Of a stretch of DNA of 64,000 nt, positions 10,330 through 22,949 are shown piece after piece; position 1 is the first letter of the stretch; every line of letters begins with the position of its first letter. The DNA is taken from assembly GCA_001414485.1 (NCBI GenBank), contig LLEY01000086.1, positions 205,054 to 269,053 on the forward strand, written 5' to 3'. Position numbers and translations under genes: made by a program. The notes under the pieces were generated by a model. That model ran no database searches, was not told the origin of the DNA, and saw only the letters and a list, made by a program, of their open reading frames with translations. This DNA is from Calycina herbarum (Eukaryota > Ascomycota > Leotiomycetes > Helotiales > Pezizellaceae).

Positions 10330-10723
10330 GGTGAGCTTGTGGAGTTGAGTTGCTCGTTCTCTCGTTGTTTAGTCTGTTCAAGAAATCTTGTCGGACCTCG
10401 CACGGCGATTTCTTTCTCCGTGCCCTTGAGTCTTGGCCCCCCAAGTGGGAAGCCCTCAACACCACGTCTTTCTTATGTGAGAACGAAAGCCAAAGGAAGT
10501 TCCACAAAACCGAGCCAACAACAACTCCACTTTGATTTTCAAATCGAAAACTTTGAAAAGGCTCTCCAAAACCCTTCAAAACATACAACACACGTGTCAA
10601 TTCTTTAACTCTCTCAAAACTGAATATCAGAGCAATCTTAAGCGGGACAACTAAGACGAGAATCCTAGACCAAGAATACTGCTCAATCGACCATATTCAG
10701 CAGGTGCTTTAAAATCCAAAACA
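10330..10723. promoter_or_regulatory. Bidirectional promoter between mitochondrial protein and COG2
   Basis: The 394-bp gap between the two divergent start codons must hold both promoters. Near the COG2 start the sequence becomes AT-rich (GCTTTAAAATCCAAAACA), with an A at -3 of the ATG. I see no clear factor-binding repeats. Confidence 0.5.
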
Positions 10724-11584
10724 ATGAGCAAATTCTATTTCGGTGGAGGCTCCGGCAGCATCTCCTCAGACGACGAAGACAATCTCCCCTACCCAGAAGC
10801 TCTCCCCCGCAGCGACTTCCTAGCCCCAGATTTCGACGCCCCAACCTATCTCTCCACCCTCTCAAACCGTCACCAAACTCTCGAAGATCTCCGCACCGAT
10901 CTCAGAGAGAGGTCTCAGGCTCTATCAAAGGAATTACTAGATCTTGTGAATACGAATTATGAGCAGTTTTTAAGCCTAGGCTCTGATTTGATGGGGGGCG
11001 AGGAGAAGGTGGAGGATGTGAGAGTTGGATTATTGGGGTTTAAGAGGGGGGTTGAGGATGTGAGGGGGAAGGTTAGGGAGAGGAAAGTGGAGGTTGAGGG
11101 GTTGTTGGGGGAGAAGAAGGAGGTTAGTAGGGAGATTGCTATGGGGAGGAAATTACTTGAGGTTGAGGCTAGGTTGGAGGAGTTGGAGGAGAGACTTATG
11201 GTTACTTCTCTTGGACGTACTGTTCAAGGTCAGGATGATGATTCATGGTCAGACAGCGAGGAAGATGAGGACGAGGATGACCTGACTCAAAATGGTGGTG
11301 TCAATGGACTGAGTACGAAGAAGCTCCAGCGGTTGGTGATGGATTGTGTTTATGTCGAACGATTGTCAAAGAATGTGGGAGAGCACCATCCTTTTATCGT
11401 CGCGCTACAGTCACGGATGATCCGAGTCAGAAATACCATTCTACTCGACTTGAATGCGGCACTGAAAACCACGGCATCCGGAGAAGCATCAAAGTCCAAA
11501 ATCATTACAATGTTGGGTTTCTATAGACACCTTGGGGCGGAAAGCGAGGCCATCAAAGTATTGAAAGACTTGAAATCGAAGTGA
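10724..11584 (+). CDS. COG2: Conserved oligomeric Golgi complex subunit 2
   Basis: Single exon, 286 residues. The N-terminal part has the COG2 signature: a short acidic leader (SSDDEDNLPYPEALPRSDF), then DFLAPDFDAPTYLSTL and a segment ending in LEDLRTDLRERSQAL. Long heptad-rich coiled coils follow (about 60-165), then an acidic linker (about 170-190) and a helical C-terminal segment ending near KVLKDLKSK. COG2 is a lobe A subunit of the octameric tether that captures retrograde vesicles at the Golgi and keeps glycosyltransferases in place. Fungal orthologues are short (about 260-290 residues) compared with animal COG2, so this length is normal. The stop is 107 bp from the stop of the convergent uL1m gene. 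Confidence 0.88.
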   Translation: MSKFYFGGGSGSISSDDEDNLPYPEALPRSDFLAPDFDAPTYLSTLSNRHQTLEDLRTDLRERSQALSKELLDLVNTNYEQFLSLGSDLMGGEEKVEDVRVGLLGFKRGVEDVRGKVRERKVEVEGLLGEKKEVSREIAMGRKLLEVEARLEELEERLMVTSLGRTVQGQDDDSWSDSEEDEDEDDLTQNGGVNGLSTKKLQRLVMDCVYVERLSKNVGEHHPFIVALQSRMIRVRNTILLDLNAALKTTASGEASKSKIITMLGFYRHLGAESEAIKVLKDLKSK

Positions 11585-11691
11585 GCCACGAAAAGACTTT
11601 CTCTCATAGCATAGCGTTGGAGTTTGAGGCATATACCAGGAACCAATAAATGAAATATTTTACATGTAATATTTACAACCTGATTGTACAT

Positions 11692-12678
11692 CTATCTCCC
11701 AGCCAAATCCTTTTCCGTGATATCTGAGTTTGGAGAAGCAAAACTTCCGTTCAGAGGTAGACCCGGCCCATTCGTTGAACTCAACACCACCTCTGCCATA
11801 TTTTTGCTGATTCTGTCACTCAAGCGTGAGATATCCTTTTTTACTGCTTCGATAAATGCCTTGACGTTGGTCTGCATCTCCTTGGGGGTAAATCCAAGCT
11901 GCCCCACTGCCATCCTGACAACACCCATCCTTTCTCTATATTCTGAAGCACCCACCATATCCCTCATTGCCTTTACTGGGTCAGCCACAACGGTACCAGT
12001 TTTGGTACTTGGCATCAACCCTCGAGGTCCCAACATTCGTCCTATTCCAGACTTATTCATCTTGGCCAAGGAGTCGTTTTGGCAAATACATCGGTCGAAT
12101 TCAATCTTTCCATCCTTGACTGCATCAAACACCGCATCCTCTCCAACTAACACAGCACCAGCTGCCCTCGCGTCCTCAGCAAATTTCGAATCGGGTGGGC
12201 AAATAACGCAGACTTTAAAATCCGTCTTCACGGGGTGTGGGAGTCTTATTCGATTTCGCACCACGGGTCCATTCTTCAATCCCGATATCCTCATAGCAAT
12301 CTCGTACTTGACGGACGTCGGCTTCTGTCCTACTTCCCATGCTCGAATGATGCTATCCTGAATTAGCATAGGCCTCCCGGGTTGAACAAAGATATCTTAC
12401 CGCATGGCATCCAACAGCGCAAATTGCTCCGCATTCTTCAAGCTTGGGGTGGGATAGTGTGTGTTGGCCTTCTTCTTCTTCTTTACGACCTCCTTCTTGC
12501 GCTTGAAAGTCGTTCCGCCCGAGGCAGCCTTCTCCTTCTTGGAGACTATCTTCTTTGCTCCTTTTGCGCAGGGTGCCGTTATGCTGAATTGTCGTATCGG
12601 GAGGTGTAATGGTGACGGCCGTACTGACGACAAGTACGTCCGACTCAATTGAGTCAGACAAGGTCTTGCGGTAGCCAT
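11692..12678 (-). CDS. MRPL1: Mitochondrial large-ribosomal-subunit protein uL1m
   Basis: Two exons, 12401-12678 and 11692-12352, give 312 residues. The 48-nt intron has a GTAAG donor, a GCTAATT branch site and an AG at 12353-12354. This acceptor restores the expected junction AMR-IIRAWEVGQKP. Exon 1 encodes a basic, Ser-rich mitochondrial presequence and a Lys-rich segment. Exon 2 carries the L1 fold, with PHPVKTDFKVCVI, GAVLVGEDAVFDAVKDGKI, KSGIGRMLGPRGLMPSTKTG (the hallmark L1 loop) and a C-terminal helix-strand ending near LSSTNGPGLPLNG. The protein forms the mobile L1 stalk that contacts E-site tRNA in the mitoribosome. Its start lies 447 bp from the divergent separase start. Confidence 0.93.
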
Positions 12679-13125
12679 ATTGTTGAGAAGTTGATCGTCT
12701 AGAGCTCCAAACGACTGTCAGAATAATGAATAATTGCATGTCGGTTCATTGGCATTTAAGGTTTAGCGTTGGACGGAACGGAAAAACGTATGGCGGGACT
12801 CACTGGAACAAATCCCATGCCAATATCCTCAAATATCTTCTGTACAATTAGATTATGTTATGAGAATTGGCAATCAAGTAGGGAAGACAATTTATCTCCT
12901 CAAAATAACTGGCTAAGCTAATTGAAAGTTGTGAAGAGTGAGTATGGAGAAATCTATCGGATTAATGTTCTGCCGCAGGTCCCCAGCAACGGTTGCCACT
13001 AACCAAAACATTCGTTGCAGTTCAACCTCTACATTTAATTGCTCCTCGCTTCAAAGGCCCAATTAGTATAATGTCTAATTTTGGATAAATCTGTACATTT
13101 CCCAGTATCAGATTTCATCATCATC
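12679..13125. promoter_or_regulatory. Divergent promoter between uL1m and separase
   Basis: This 447-bp gap between opposing start codons must contain both promoters. It has no open frame of note. An ACAATTAGATTATGTTATG-type AT stretch lies near 12843-12862 and a TCATCATCATC run immediately precedes the separase ATG. I could not recognise a cell-cycle box. Confidence 0.45.
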
Positions 13126-16100
13126 ATGAGTTCCTACCTCGCTGACGCCGAGTCAATACGCGCTGCGATAAAGTCAACATCAACATGTACAGCGGAAACC
13201 GTCACAACGCTCAGCGATCTCCTCCTCCCCTCATCGAGTTTAATATCGGAAAACAGATCAATCCCTACTACGAATGCGAGAAAGACAATTACATCTGCCA
13301 CGAATTCGAAAAGCAAGCCGCAAAAAGCGCCAGCGAAATCGAGAGGGAAGAAGGTTCAGATCCATGATCAAGAGAACCAACATGAGGATGTCCACGAAAT
13401 TTCCCAGAAGGCGCGGTCGATATTAGCTACAGAGGTTATAAATGCGACTTTGAAATCCCTCACGGAGGCCATCAAGGCGCCGCCTCCCACTCCATTGCGA
13501 CGCCAGCCGTCTTCCAGAGACTTGATCAAAACCTCCTCGCGCAGAAATCTCCGTCGATCGAATTCCTTACCACAATCCCCTCAACAACCTCGAACGTTGA
13601 ACAGAGTCTCAAGCTCACCCGGGCCCGCCTCTCGAGTCGCCAGGTCAGCTTCCTCGGCGGCTTTGACTTCCCCGGGTCCTCGATCACTAGCCGAATGCGC
13701 CCGAATAGCTTTCGCATGCCTTCGATCATTACAAGCAGCACAAATACCGAGTGTGAATCTGCCTCCTCTTCAGCTCGAAAATGGCATGTCAGTTTTGGTT
13801 GGAAAACTTATAACGCTGGGATTGGATGACTTGGCCGTGAAAGAAGTACGGCTTCTGCGAAGGCGACTCGAACTGAAAGATCCGACAAAAAAACCGTTAC
13901 CAACAAAGATTAATGGCTTGCAACCACCACAGGATTTGCCGCAACTTCTGGATTTTGGGACCGCCACTTTTACCGGTCCAAAGTTAGCGCTGGTAATATC
14001 GACACAACTCCAGATCCTACGGTTGATGGCCTCAACCAAAAATACCAATATTGATGTTTCGATTTTGAATCCCCAATATCCTTCATCACCTACTAGTCTT
14101 TTAATGTCAAGCGTGACGGACGAAAAATCGAGGGAAAAGACCTCCCGTCAACTGCAAAATCTCTCAGACATCCTGTTGTCACTCTGTCCAAGTGTTGCGA
14201 CTTCAGAAGATGCACTGGCAGTCCAAACAAAACTCAGCGTTGACCCATTTATTGCATACCAACTACAATCTCTAGCTCTCCAAACCCGTCTTTTATCATG
14301 GACATTGTTACCTCGACAGGCCGATTTTGCCAATGACCTATTTGAACCCTTTCTTCGTTGTCTCTCTGCTTATGCTCGTCGCATCCGACGGGGAACAGCT
14401 TCTAAATTCACCGCTACCGTATTTGAAGGTCTTTATGAGCTTTGGAATGACAAGCTCGTTGGAGAGCAGCCTCCTGAACTTTCGCAGGTGTTCTTTGATA
14501 TATACAGGATATTGAGCTCCCTCCTACAAGAACGAGGGTCAGTTGAAGATGCTCTGGGTTTGGCTCTTCAACTTGAAAAACACGCCGGGAATAGCTCTCA
14601 GGCTAGACAAACTTTTGTCGTCGCGAGACAAGTAACAATCTCTCTCAAGGCCATAAAAAGAATCCCGAAAGAGGAAGAATTACTCATGCGCCTGCTCGAT
14701 CTCCTAGAATCACCTTATACAGGTAGCGCATCTGACATTGATGATTTGATGACAGAAGTCTCTGGAGCTCGACGAACTGCTATAGCCTTGGTGGCCCGCG
14801 CGACCCCAACTTGCAATAGTGAGCACAAGCTTACCGAGGGTATGCGTCAGATGTGTGAGACTTTAGTGTTTTTGTGTCCAAGACTGTGTTTGAGATATCT
14901 CGGAAAGGCACCCAATTCCAACGCTGCAACGAAGGATGTAGTTCGATATGAGCAACGCCGGATGTTTATCAAAAAGTTCGGACTCCACTCCCTAGATTCA
15001 ACTCTTTTCCTCGTAAAAACACTTCTCAACGACGGACGAATGTCGTGGGACTTGATGGACTCGAAGCTCCAAGACTGTTTGACTTTAGTCGACCAGATTG
15101 GACCCGAATCCGAAGAACCAGATTCTCCGGGAACAGATTCAACTCCATCATCCTATGTCAGAATATCAAATCTCTACTATACCCATTTTCTCAATGAGCG
15201 GCGAAACAGCAGTGGCGTAAAAGTTACCCAGCAATTGCGCATACTACGAAGATCCATCGATTGTATACGTACGAGATCTCCAAGCGAGAAAAAGGCAGCA
15301 TTGTCCACAACAAAACTCGAAAGAATGGCAGAACTCTACAAGTCGGCAGGCCGGTATGACGAATTACTTCAGGTTTTCAAAACTATGCGCGATGATTTGG
15401 TTGATGAAGGGGTATTGTCAGAAATTGCCACTGCTCTTGCTTCTCAACCACTGCGTGCCGCTTGGGAAAAAGATGACGAGGCCTCTATGTTTGCTCGTGC
15501 AGTCCATACCCTTCTGAAGATTCAAACCAAATATTTCGACACGGCCACGCAAAATGACTCCCTCTTCGACGCTTCCTGGTCTAGCATTGAAACAGCAGCT
15601 ATGGCGGAGCACCTTTTGTTACATCTGTGTGCCCAAACCAAGAAATCAGGCGCCGTTTTGAAGCTACAATCGTCAATGTTCAAATGTTTGCTCAATACCT
15701 ATAACAATGACCAATATCCAGTCCGCAGACTTCGCGTTATTATCGAATTAATGGGTGTTGATGTTTCTGAGCTGGGAGAGGAGCTAGAAGATTTTCCAGA
15801 TCGCATGCAAGATGAAATATATATGGTAAAGGACAACAAAATCAAGGTCGAAGAAACCGAGGACAGAGAATTGAAGCCTTACTTGGAATATTTCAAGTCT
15901 CTCGCAGCAACCACATTCGAATTACAGCAAGACCAGCCAGATATCAAAGTGTTAGAAAGCAACGTGAGAATCTGGCATAAGATGCAAGAATCGTGCCGTA
16001 GTCTCGAAGCCCTGAAACGTCAATTTGAAGACATTGAAGGTTTTATTGGTCACTTACAAACCATTGCGTCCTATTTACAAGTAAAGGGGCATAATACCAT

Positions 16101-19100
16101 TCGAATCACGGTTCTAGACCTAATCTCACAGCTGAATGCGCAACTTCGCGATTCATTAGGAGATGACGGGATTGTCTCAAGTTTGGTAGCTATGGGCTCA
16201 CAATGGTTACATTTAGGATACTCTGGTAAAGCTGGGTTGGCATTGGATAAAGCCCAAACTTGCAGCGCCAGCAATGGTGTATCCCTAACAACCATCCTGC
16301 AATTCCACCTTGCCTACTCCGAGTATCTGCTGGAAATAGGCAATGTAGACAAAAGGTAAGTCTCTGTTGTACCATCTATCATGACCCAGGCTAATTTGAC
16401 AAGCGAGGAATTTCTTCATCGTGCGCAAACTCTGTACAAAAACGATCAGGCATCAAAGATGGGAAGATCTGTTCCTCAGACTGTGCAAGAAAAAGTGAGG
16501 AGGACGCAGCTAATGTCTTTTGCCTATCTGATCCATTCCAAACTTGCAATGTCTACCGGTTCTGCACACTTGGCTTTAGCTCACGCAAAAGATTGTGTCA
16601 GGCTATTGCGACAGGCTTGGGCCCGCATTCAAGAGCAATCCAAACGAGTTTCGACATCCAGTTCAACTTCACAGCAGTGTGATGTTGATCAATTGGCTGA
16701 CGGTCTTGCAAATTTCACCATGTCCACTACTGTTGCACCCAACGCTACACCCATGTCATCTAGTAAAAATTCTTGCTTTTGGACCTTGGTTGCGCCTCTT
16801 TTCTGTGGGCTCGCTCATCTCTCGGAAGTCTACTCCCACTTGGGTATGTTTCAAGAGACTGTCTATTATGCGGAACAGAGCCATATTCTCGTCAAGCAGA
16901 CCAATTCCGATGTGCACCAAGCTCTAGCGACAGCATTGTTGGGAAACGCTTGGTTGAGAGCGGGTGTATTGGATAAAGGATCTGAATTTTTGGTTGAGTC
17001 GAAAGAACTCTCATCTCTGCTCCCGAAAAGTCGAGACACTGCGATTCTGGCCCATTATATGGGAAACATGCATGACCGTCTGGGAGATCATGATGCAGCA
17101 ATTGAATACTATGATCTTGCTGAGCATACTCTGGAAGGGTTAATTGCGTCAGAGCGCCAAGAATTGGAGCAAAACAGAAACCCCATCGATATTACAGAAG
17201 CTGTCGCCAAACTACAGATTTCGGAAGCAAATATTGGGAAGAAACGCAAGCCTGCCGGTCGTCCCAAGGCTGCTCCCAAAACAAAAGCCGTAGCCGCCCG
17301 CGCAAAATCACCAGCATTGGAGTCCGCCCCATCAATTCTAGAAGAATGCACTCAATTGGAGTCTTTGAAAGCCACCGTACTTCGACAGAAAGCTCGAGTT
17401 TTGATCATGACGAAGCAGTGTGGCGAAGCTATGGCGCTTCTCGGGCGAGCAGCATTGTCTGAGAAAACCGGTTTCGAGGTCGTAGATCATCGACTAGCGA
17501 TGGCAAAACAGCTTCTCTTTCAAAGCTTGGAACAGATGGTTGGGGATCCAGTTTACTCGGTTCTTCAAGACTCCACCATATCTTTCCCATCGGTCATGGG
17601 GATGTTGAAATGCGATAGCATTGTTAAATCTCCACCTCCAAAGAAATTGCCAGCTGCGAGAGGAACTCGGGGTCTGGCGCGAACTAAGATTCCTACTTCT
17701 GACGCTTGCTTCGAACAGCTTCGGCAAGCCCAAGAATGGCTGATGGAAGCTCATTCAATAGCTATTACCATTTCGCCTGTTGGCATCATTCACAAGATAT
17801 CGGCACTCTTCAACAGTGTTTCTATTCTCCTGTCAGCGTCGGGATACTCGAAGGGGAAATTAATTACAAGTCCGGGCTTTTCAAGCTGTACAATCGAAAC
17901 AGCAAGAACCCTCGGCCTCCGTCGGGAACGCAAGGCCATTCAAGCCGACATATCAACCCCCACCACCCCATTGGATTACATGTCTTGGCCGTCGGCCCTC
18001 ACAACAGATTCTAGAAGAACCAGCTTACCAGTTCCACATGATCTGTCTCGTTTCCAGAGAGACTATGTCGACATCATTCCCAAACCGTGGATGGCAATAT
18101 CCATTTCGCTAAGCGATACCAGGAATGAGTTGTCAATCACCAAAATGCAAGCTGGCCAAAGCCCGTTTGTCCTCCGGCTGCCACTTGGACGACACAATTC
18201 GATGGATGCGGATGAGGAGGTTTTCGGGTTCGAGCAAGGTCAAGCTGAGCTTTTTGAGATAACACAAAGGGCAAACGAAACCGCCCATTCCTCCAAAGAC
18301 ACGACAGGAAAGGAGGCCAAGGCTGCGTGGTGGGAGGAGCGGGAGGAGCTAGATTCACGATTCAAAGATCTTCTCGAGAACATCGAGAAGGTGTGGCTGG
18401 GAGGTTTCACCGGAATATTCTCACAACATACCAGGAGATCAGATTTGCTTGCACGCTTCCAAAAGTCATTCCAAAATATTCTCGATAAACATTTACCTTC
18501 ACGACAAAAGAGCAAAAAGCGAACTCCAGTTCCTCGTATTACTTTGGATTCGCGGATCTTAGATCTATTCATCGGCTTGGGGGATGCTTCAGTAGAGGAT
18601 AGTGATTTCTCGGAACCTTTGACTGACTTGCTCTATTTTGTTGTCGACATTCTCCAATTCCATGGCGAATACAACGCTTATGCTGAAATCGACTTCGACT
18701 CCATTGTGGTTGAGACGCACGATGCCCTACGCTGTTACCACGAAGCTGTCAATGCAATCAGCCATGCAAATGAGGGAAGACATACCATTTTAATATTAGA
18801 CAAAGCGCTCCATGCCTTCCCGTGGGAGTCCCTGCCATGTATGGAGGGCCAAGCTGTATCAAGATTACCATCTCTTGGCTGTCTGCGAGAGCGTATCATG
18901 CTTCAACATTCGGAAGAACGAATGGACGTACCTGAAGGACACTACATCCACCCAGGAAGCGGCTCATACATCCTCAATCCAAGCGGAGACCTCAAGAATA
19001 CCCAAACCACCTTTGAGAAAAGTCTTCAAAGTTTGAAATGGGATGGTATCATCAAACGAGAGCCTACAGAGGAAGAAATCAAACAATCTCTCCAGCAAAA

Positions 19101-19542
19101 GGATCTCTTTCTCTACTTCGGCCATGGAAGCGGAGCACAATATATTCGCGCTAGGGAAATCAGGAAATTATCCAAGTGTTCTGTTGCTTTCCTGATGGGT
19201 TGTAGTAGTGGTGCTTTAGGAGAAGTCGGCGAGTTCGAACCCCATGGGCCGGCGATCAATTACATGCATGCTGGTTGTCCAGCATTAGTAGCTACTCTAT
19301 GGGATGTCACAGATAAGGATATTGATCGCTTTGCGAAAACTACCTTTGAACATTGGGGGTTATTCGAGAGTGAGAATAAGAGCGAGAAGAAGGGGAGAGG
19401 GAGGAAGAAGGCCGCTGTGACGGAACACCTTTCTGTGGTGGAGGCTGTGGCGAAGGGGAAGGAGGCTTGTAAATTGAGGTATCTTAATGCGGCAGCTGTT
19501 TGTGTATATGGGATTCCTGTCTATTTGAAGGCTGGGTTTTGA
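13126..19542 (+). CDS. Separase, peptidase C50
   Basis: Two exons, 13126-16355 and 16404-19542, are separated by a 48-nt intron (GTAAGT...GCTAATTTGACAAG) and encode 2122 residues, the usual size of fungal separase (ESP1/Cut1/BimB). I prefer the ATG at 13126 over the in-frame upstream TTG. The N-terminal 1600 residues form the helical TPR-like superhelix with low-complexity Ser/Arg/Pro segments (about 60-200), the region that binds securin. The C-terminal caspase-like domain has its His in YFGHGSGAQY (H1984) and its nucleophile in FLMGCSSGAL (C2010), followed by PALVATLWDVTDKDIDRF and a basic GRGRKKA insert. The enzyme cleaves the Scc1/Rad21 cohesin subunit at anaphase onset. Both catalytic residues are present, so the enzyme looks intact. 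Confidence 0.95.
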
Positions 19543-20000
19543 GAGATTATGGGCATTGGAGGGGGTGTTTAGGGTTATGCATTGGTTTATTATGGAGTTG
19601 GAGAATTGGTAGATTTTACTGATGAGGAAGAGTTCCAAATTCAGGGGATAGTTTATGTCTCAATTGAATATGATGTTATTGAAAGTAGAGATTTCTCCTT
19701 ACTTACGCTAGGAATAACTTTCACTCGCTGCCAATCCTCTCTCTCTCTCTCGTCTTGTTATCTTATCATCACATCATCCTATTACGAGTATTATCCTGTG
19801 GTTGATTTTGTCAGTATGCACGTGTGATTTTCTTTGTACTATTGTGTTATTGTTATTAACCCGATTTTATTGATCGAATTAGAGTTTAACAAAGGAAGCG
19901 GATATAATCTAATAAAGACCTAGAAGGCAATTTTATGTCAGGAAACCTTTAGCTGAATAACTTGAGGAATTTAGACCGTCGGATCCAGGGTTAATCAAAG
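19543..20000. other. Convergent 3' region, no gene
   Basis: Downstream of separase and of the gene at 20001. It holds a (TC)n-like run at about 19738-19752 and AT-rich sequence with several AATAAA-like elements (for example AATAAAG near 19911) suited to polyadenylation. Confidence 0.45.
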
Positions 20001-20780
20001 TTACCAGTCAGAATCAGAGTCAGAGTCAGAGTCAGAGTCAGAGTCAGCATCTTCGGAATCAGAGTGACCGGACTCGCAACAGTATTCGGTAGTCACCTTA
20101 ATCTTCTGGTTGGTCTGTGCCGGTTCTGCCACAAACTCGCATCGATCTACTAGATCCCAATGACAATCACAGTAGATATTCAACTTCTCTAGCTTAGATA
20201 GGTAAACCTTGATGGTATGAATGTTAACAGACCCCTGCTCTTCCTCTGATTCTGGACTAGTCTTACGTGGAAACATCCCAAAGAAGTGAATTATTCTGCA
20301 ACTAAGCTGGAGCCTAACTAACTTCTTAGCTACTTTTTCTGCATTCTCTGCAAATAGCATATTGAACAATCGAAGTAGCGGGAACTCCGGGGTTTCGGGG
20401 AAAGCGCTAAATAGACCGTCTTGAACAGAGTCGAGAGAACCATCAAAGATAATAGATAATGTGTCTTTTGCAGGATCAATCAGGGTTTTCTGAGGCTGGG
20501 CATTAAACTCCAACAATATCTTAGGCATTTTAGATGAAAAGCGGACGAAACGACTCTCCATGAATGCGCAAGATTCTTGGTTAACCTCAAACAGACTACG
20601 GCGACTTGCCTGTAGCGGGACAGTGGTTACGTTAACAGCAGCCGGGTTGTACTCGTCGGACTGGTAGATAAATACCTCTATTGTACGGCAAGGAGTATCT
20701 TCGTAAGCGGCTTCCCAAATCTGAAGTCGAGTTTCTGGGGGGAGGTCCATGAAGCATGTGAAGTTAGTGTTCGTAGACAT
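20001..20780 (-). CDS. 2EXR-domain (F-box-like) protein with Ser-Asp tail
   Basis: Single exon, 259 residues. The N-terminal motif FMDLPPETRLQIWEAAYED (about 10-28) is the hallmark of the fungal 2EXR domain, an F-box-related motif, followed by ...LFEVNQESCAFMESRFVRF (about 63-81), the second conserved block. The C-terminus ends in an (SD)n run encoded by a hexanucleotide repeat. 2EXR proteins are greatly expanded in Helotiales and have no established function; a role in ubiquitin-ligase adaptors is only suggested by the F-box-like start. No signal peptide or membrane segment is seen. It is close to the DUF7730-like paralogues at 23.6-27.8 kb, whose N-terminal motif is related. Confidence 0.75.
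   Translation of the reverse strand: MSTNTNFTCFMDLPPETRLQIWEAAYEDTPCRTIEVFIYQSDEYNPAAVNVTTVPLQASRRSLFEVNQESCAFMESRFVRFSSKMPKILLEFNAQPQKTLIDPAKDTLSIIFDGSLDSVQDGLFSAFPETPEFPLLRLFNMLFAENAEKVAKKLVRLQLSCRIIHFFGMFPRKTSPESEEEQGSVNIHTIKVYLSKLEKLNIYCDCHWDLVDRCEFVAEPAQTNQKIKVTTEYCCESGHSDSEDADSDSDSDSDSDSDW
20007..20047. repeat. Hexanucleotide repeat encoding Ser-Asp tail
   Basis: Tandem GTCAGA units (plus strand) repeat about six times with one interrupted copy, encoding alternating Ser and Asp at the C-terminus of the 2EXR protein. Copy number is likely to vary between strains because the unit is in frame. Confidence 0.85.
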
Positions 20781-22949
20781 AGTGCTGTCAAGAATCGTGT
20801 AAAATAAAGTGTTGTTGTATAGATCTTGTAAAGTGAGAACGATAATGGAATGGTGTGAATATAGAAACCAAGTCTGGAAAGCGCAGTCTATTTAACTTGT
20901 ACCATATTAATATGTTTAAATCGGTCTTTGTTTGGGTTCAAAGGGCGGGAAAAAAAGAGAATAACAATGTATTACAGGGTCAAAGAGACAATGGCATGAA
21001 TATTGCATTGTTATGAATATCCGCATTTTTCAACAAATTTCTTATTATTCGGTGAATAATGAAGAGTCGAATAGTTGTTCGTTGCTGGGACGTTGTTGCC
21101 TTTTTATACTTCTGGTTTATCTGAGAACTTAAAGCTTAACAAGCTGTATAGAAGCGATGTTTGAGTGTAACTGGAGGGTGGCGTTTGGGGAGAGTTACTT
21201 AGCCCAAGCTCGCTTAGCATCTACGATTGTACCAAAGTCTTGGGGTTTAGCAGACAAGCAAGGGTCTGTAAGGAGGGCTACAGAGGAAGGTTTCTCTTGG
21301 TTCAGCTCATGCAACGTCGGACGTGGTGGAATAATTGCCTTTTTGGGAATCTTCCGATAAGCAATATTCTCAAAGAAATGAAAGGTCTCAGCTCCTCTGC
21401 ATCACTTCGATTCTCTACCGAGTCAAGCTGACTCCCTAAAATCAAATTGTCTATTTCCACGCATAGAAAGGTGTTAGAACCCTTTTAACTAACGACTCAA
21501 AATAACTGCGACTGCAAGAGTTTTCAACAGCCAAGAAATCTGGAGTAAACAGGCCATGGGGAGGTGCGAAAGAAAATGCTCTATTCAGTGCCGGCGGGCG
21601 CACTTTTATTTCATACCACCAAAGCGAACACGACTTCAAATTTCTGACTATTGAAACAAGAGTTGTGGAAATAGTGACGGAGGTTTGTATTGTTTGGAGT
21701 CCACAATGGGAAAAGTCTTTCGACTATGGGGCAGCGAGGACCTTCTTTCATGAACTCGAGACCTTTCTTGCGAGAATTGGCGATCGATATAACACACAGC
21801 AGCTCGAAGAAGCACAATGGCGTATCCCAATTGGTGACCAGGAATTCGATCCCTTTGGCATGGCCAAGCGAGCTACACATATTTTTTCTGTAGGGTACGA
21901 GAATTTGAAGTCGTATGCAGCTTTGGAGGTTCTAAATTTACCTTTGACAGGAACTTGAGTACTATGAAGGACATGCATGATTCGAAGCCCTTTCTGTCTG
22001 ATATAGGTGGCGTGGGACTTTCTCCTGGAGCCTGTTGACTTGGAGACGAAGTTCATGTCGTTCCGGGGTTACATGTACCGATAGTGGTGTGAAGGGTCGA
22101 TGGTGATGGCGGGTTTTATTCGCTTGTTGGGGAGGCACTTGCATATGGAATATGGATGGTGAGGTTCTTGAAAAAAGTGCCCCCAACAATCTTATAAGGT
22201 TGTTTTGAAACGCCATGGCTAGTCTCTGATGATGAAGGTCTTTTGGGCACTTCTCGTCGTGCATGGGTCAAATGGACCTTTAGAGAGCCATGAGCTATAC
22301 CGGAAATAAAGAAAGACTTGCCGGAGGAGAAGTTCTGTGGTGTTTTACTCTATATTCTCTCGCTTACAGTAACGAGCCTGTAAGGGCGGGCGATTACTCG
22401 TAAAGTAATTGTAATCGTAAGGCTTTTCGATAATTATTTGTTATTTACTTTGCACGTAATGAGAACTTAACTAAGGTCCTAGAAATAGATAGTTAAGTAC
22501 AGAATTATTCATAAACCTCGAAAAGAGTAATATAAATTAATTTTGCTAGAAAGAAAAACTATGTTCATAGTTAAGATCTAGGTTTTTTAGATAACAAATA
22601 AAAGTCTAAAAAGATCAGAAGAAAAGTTATCTTGAAATATATCTTCCAAGTAAGACAAAGTAACGCCTTGACGATTATCGTAAAATTATTACGTTACGAA
22701 AGGTGCATCCCTACAACGAGGGTGTTGTTTCTTCCACGATTGGTGGGGACTGACGTCATTGAAATACCCCGCCGCAGCTCCATCATTTCTCGATTTCTAG
22801 TAGAACAAATCAAGAAACTCTACTTTTTTGAAGAATTAGATGATAACCAAGTTTGCATTTCTTGCGTAAACAGAGGAAATTCCTACCAAAGAACCCTTCG
22901 TTTGGCGTTGCGATTCCCCAAATCGGAAGAACGATCAAACACAGCCACT
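20781..22949. other. Gene-poor stretch with unassigned frames
   Basis: 20781-21130 is the likely promoter of the 2EXR gene. The plus-strand frame 21665-21958 (97 codons, with WSPQWEKSFDYGAARTFFHE) has coding-like composition but no start context or upstream exon I can join, and could be a gene remnant. 22380-22640 is AT-rich. An open frame extends upstream of the ATG at 22950 back to 22632, but I regard the ATG at 22950 as the start. Confidence 0.35.

Noticed and set aside
11684..12361. Long plus-strand frame opposite the uL1m gene
   Set aside because: It is the antisense shadow of the ribosomal-protein exon; the minus strand has the L1 motifs.
12370..12400. 27-nt intron in uL1m
   Set aside because: An earlier AG would give a 27-nt intron, too short for splicing; the AG at 12353-12354 gives 48 nt, a branch site and the conserved junction.
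13081..13125. Upstream in-frame extension of separase
   Set aside because: It begins with TTG; the ATG at 13126 is the first Met and fits the family N-terminus.
19228..19245. tRNA-like GAGTTCGAACCCC word
   Set aside because: It lies inside the separase catalytic domain and no cloverleaf can be drawn around it.
21665..21958. 97-codon plus-strand frame as a gene
   Set aside because: Protein-like composition but no start context, no joinable exon and no motif; treated as possible relic only.
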